The position numbers and the translations under genes were made by a program. A DNA stretch of 64,000 nt, taken from NCBI RefSeq assembly GCF_900890425.1, contig NZ_CAAHFG010000001.1, forward strand, positions 1,364,001-1,428,000, given 5' to 3'. Of the stretch, positions 62,563 through 64,000 are shown one piece after another. Below the pieces are notes generated by a model. That model did not search any database. It was not told the DNA's origin and saw nothing but the letters and a program-made list of their open reading frames with translations. This stretch comes from Pontiella desulfatans. Lineage in GTDB: Bacteria; Verrucomicrobiota; Kiritimatiellia; Kiritimatiellales; Pontiellaceae. Every line of letters begins with the position of its first letter. Positions within the stretch are counted from its first letter, which is position 1.

Positions 62563-63669
62563 GTGAACCACCGAATAAAAGGAATCCTCTTTGCCGCGCT
62601 GTTGATCACAAGCTGTTCCGCCGTGTCCGATATTTTTGAACCCCGGGAGATCGTGCTCCGCATGGAAAAGGCGGCGCAGTGGCAGCTTGACCATCCGGCG
62701 AAATTCGATGTGTTGGAGTGGCATTGGGCGCCGTTTTACATGGGGCTGTCGGATTTGACGGAAACGACCGGCGACCGGAAGTGGATCGATGAAGTGAAGA
62801 AGATGGGCGAGACGCATGGCTGGAAGTTTGGCCGACGCCCGTACCACGCGGATGACCACGCCATTGGCCTGGCCTACATCAAGCTCTATCAGTTGGATAA
62901 GAAGCCCGAGGTCATCGCGGGGATCCAAAAGGAGTTCGACTGGATTCTGGCCAACCCGCCCAAGCAGATGATCAAGGGGGCAGATGGAAAGATGCGGGAA
63001 ACCTATAACCGCGAACGCTGGAACTGGTGCGATGCACTCTATATGGCTGCGCCGGTTTGGACTGGATTGGGGAAGGTGACCGGCGAGCCGAAGTACTACG
63101 ACTATATGGTGCAGGAGTGGAAGCAGGCGCATGCATGGTATTTCTGCGACGAGCACGACCTGTATTTTCACGACAAGCGCGACATCGTAAAGGTTTCCAA
63201 GGGTGGGGAACGGGTGTTCTGGGCTCGTGGCGATGGCTGGGTGTTCGGTGCCCTGGTTGAAATTCTCCAACTGCTTCCGGAGGACCATCCGGAGCGCGGT
63301 TACTTCCTCGATATCTACAACCGGATGGCGGTTAAGCTGCTTTCGATCCAGAAAGAGAATGGAACGTGGGCGCCAAACCTGTTGGATCCAACGGATCCGC
63401 CGCAGGATGACACGAGCGGTTCGGTGTTTTATGTCTATGGCTTTGCGTGGGGCATCAACCACGGAGTGCTGGATCGGGCAACCTACGAACCCGCAACTCG
63501 AAAAGGGTGGGCGGCCTTGTGCGAGCGGCAGAAAGAGGATGGTCGCCTCATCAATTCCCAGCCGGTTGGCGGTTACCCAAAACCGTTCGACCCCGGCACC
63601 ACCACGGTGTTCAGCATGGGCACCTTCATCAGCGCGGGGGCCGAAGTTTGGAGGATGGTCCGTCCGTAG
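62563..63669 (+). CDS. GH105 unsaturated uronyl hydrolase, lipoprotein
   Basis: 368 residues from GTG 62563 (GGAG upstream), 14 bases after the sulfatase. MNHRIKGILFAALLITSCSA is a lipoprotein signal (LITSC), so it is membrane-anchored. Barrel signatures: RRPYHADDHAIGLAYIKLYQ, RWNWCDALYMAAPVWTGLG (Asp157 as general acid), VFWARGDGWVFGALVEIL, SVFYVYGFAWGINHGVLDRA. It should remove the unsaturated uronic acid from lyase products at the membrane. Third GH105 in the window, each with a different predicted location. Last gene of the site G operon; no T-run terminator is seen after it. Confidence 0.92.
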   Translation: MNHRIKGILFAALLITSCSAVSDIFEPREIVLRMEKAAQWQLDHPAKFDVLEWHWAPFYMGLSDLTETTGDRKWIDEVKKMGETHGWKFGRRPYHADDHAIGLAYIKLYQLDKKPEVIAGIQKEFDWILANPPKQMIKGADGKMRETYNRERWNWCDALYMAAPVWTGLGKVTGEPKYYDYMVQEWKQAHAWYFCDEHDLYFHDKRDIVKVSKGGERVFWARGDGWVFGALVEILQLLPEDHPERGYFLDIYNRMAVKLLSIQKENGTWAPNLLDPTDPPQDDTSGSVFYVYGFAWGINHGVLDRATYEPATRKGWAALCERQKEDGRLINSQPVGGYPKPFDPGTTTVFSMGTFISAGAEVWRMVRP

Positions 63670-63729
63670 ACCTCCTTCGCCGGGTGCGACCCCGCCTGGT
63701 TTGGATGGCAGGCGTGAAATTGCATTTGT

Positions 63730-63762
63730 TTGATTTCGCATTGGAATTCAACGTGTTAAATT
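63730..63762 (+). promoter_or_regulatory. LacI-gene promoter with near-copy of the regulon operator
   Basis: AATTCAACGTGTTAAATT (63745-63762) matches the arms of site F with one mismatch and the same 4-bp spacer length starting CG. TTGATT (63730-63735) is a possible -35 and TTAAAT or GTTAAA inside the palindrome a possible -10. A protein bound here would block RNA polymerase, as in autorepression. Confidence 0.6.
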
Positions 63763-63790
63763 CTGCCGTTATCCTAAAGGAGCATGCTGC

Positions 63791-64000
63791 ATGAAAGTGA
63801 CGATGGACGATGTTGCCAAGAAGCTGGGGGTTAGCAATGCAACCGTATCGCTGGCGCTGAATAATTCCCCGAAAATAGCCAGGGCCACCCGCGAAAAAGT
63901 GTTGGCTGCGGCCAAGGAACTCGGCTATCAAACCAATCCGTATATCTCGGCCTTGATGGCCGCACGCCGCCAGGGCAGGAACCCGACGCAAACCCCGGTA
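63791..64000 (+). CDS. LacI-family regulator, N-terminal part (cut by window end)
   Basis: The first 70 codons are in the window, from ATG 63791 with AAGGAG eight bases upstream. MKVTMDDVAKKLGVSNATVS plus LALNNSPKIARATREKVLAA is a canonical LacI helix-turn-helix and hinge. NPYISALMAARRQ after the hinge is a variant common in Verrucomicrobia-type members. Its own promoter carries a near-copy of the operator found before seven transcription units in the window. It is therefore the best local candidate for the regulator of the whole locus. The sensor domain is outside the window. Confidence 0.85.
   Translation, partial: MKVTMDDVAKKLGVSNATVSLALNNSPKIARATREKVLAAAKELGYQTNPYISALMAARRQGRNPTQTPV

Overview
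The window (64 kb, no rRNA or tRNA seen) looks like accessory chromosome from a marine polysaccharide-degrading bacterium of the PVC group, most likely a Kiritimatiellota (Pontiella-like) organism. This placement is inference. It rests on sulfatases packed together with rhamnosidases and unsaturated-uronyl hydrolases, a PEP-CTERM protein, an SHD1 domain, very long modular secreted proteins with autotransporter-type beta-strand repeats, and a XylR-type AraC regulator.

Layout. 1-5.9 kb: the 3' part of a giant sulfatase fusion, then a PEP-CTERM beta-helix protein ending in an intrinsic terminator. 5.9-9.0 kb: a gene graveyard holding the 5' end of a group IIC-like intron directly behind that terminator, a frameshifted IS1634-like element, a beheaded ydcF, and a head-to-head junction of a peptidase S15 fragment with an SGNH-hydrolase fragment. 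9.0-14.6 kb: an FAD oxidoreductase, a LacI regulator, a frameshifted TonB-like/PA14/SHD1 protein and a uroporphyrinogen-decarboxylase-family protein. 14.8-36.6 kb: six very large secreted modular proteins and one small membrane-anchored protein, apparently built by shuffling the same modules. 36.6-47 kb: a hairpin-packed spacer, then BNR_4, GH105, GH3, sulfatase and BNR_4 lipoprotein genes, a terminator, DUF1080 and a XylR-like regulator. 47-51 kb: a divergent pair (GH105-PKD protein and a two-module protein) sharing a new-looking module around a 17-bp palindrome. 51.2-63.7 kb: one apparent operon with a VWA protein, GH106, GH78, GH78, sulfatase and GH105. 63.8 kb to the end: the start of a LacI-family gene.

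How it may work. Three BNR_4 beta-propellers keep His, His, Tyr and Arg residues in an arrangement I associate with PL24/PL25 ulvan lyases. Together with three GH105, GH106, two GH78, GH3, at least three sulfatases and a xylose-type regulator, the simplest reading is a locus for ulvan (sulfated rhamnose, uronic acid, xylose) or a closely related sulfated rhamno-uronan.

Most notable signal. A palindrome, TTYAACGATTTGAA, lies upstream of seven transcription units. In five of the seven it is exactly 11 bp from a TTG that can act as a -35 element. A near-copy overlaps the promoter region of the LacI-family gene at the right end, which makes that protein the best candidate regulator. The regulon includes three secreted proteins with a shared, unrecognised N-terminal domain of about 330 residues that reads like a (beta/alpha) barrel and may be a new carbohydrate-active enzyme family.
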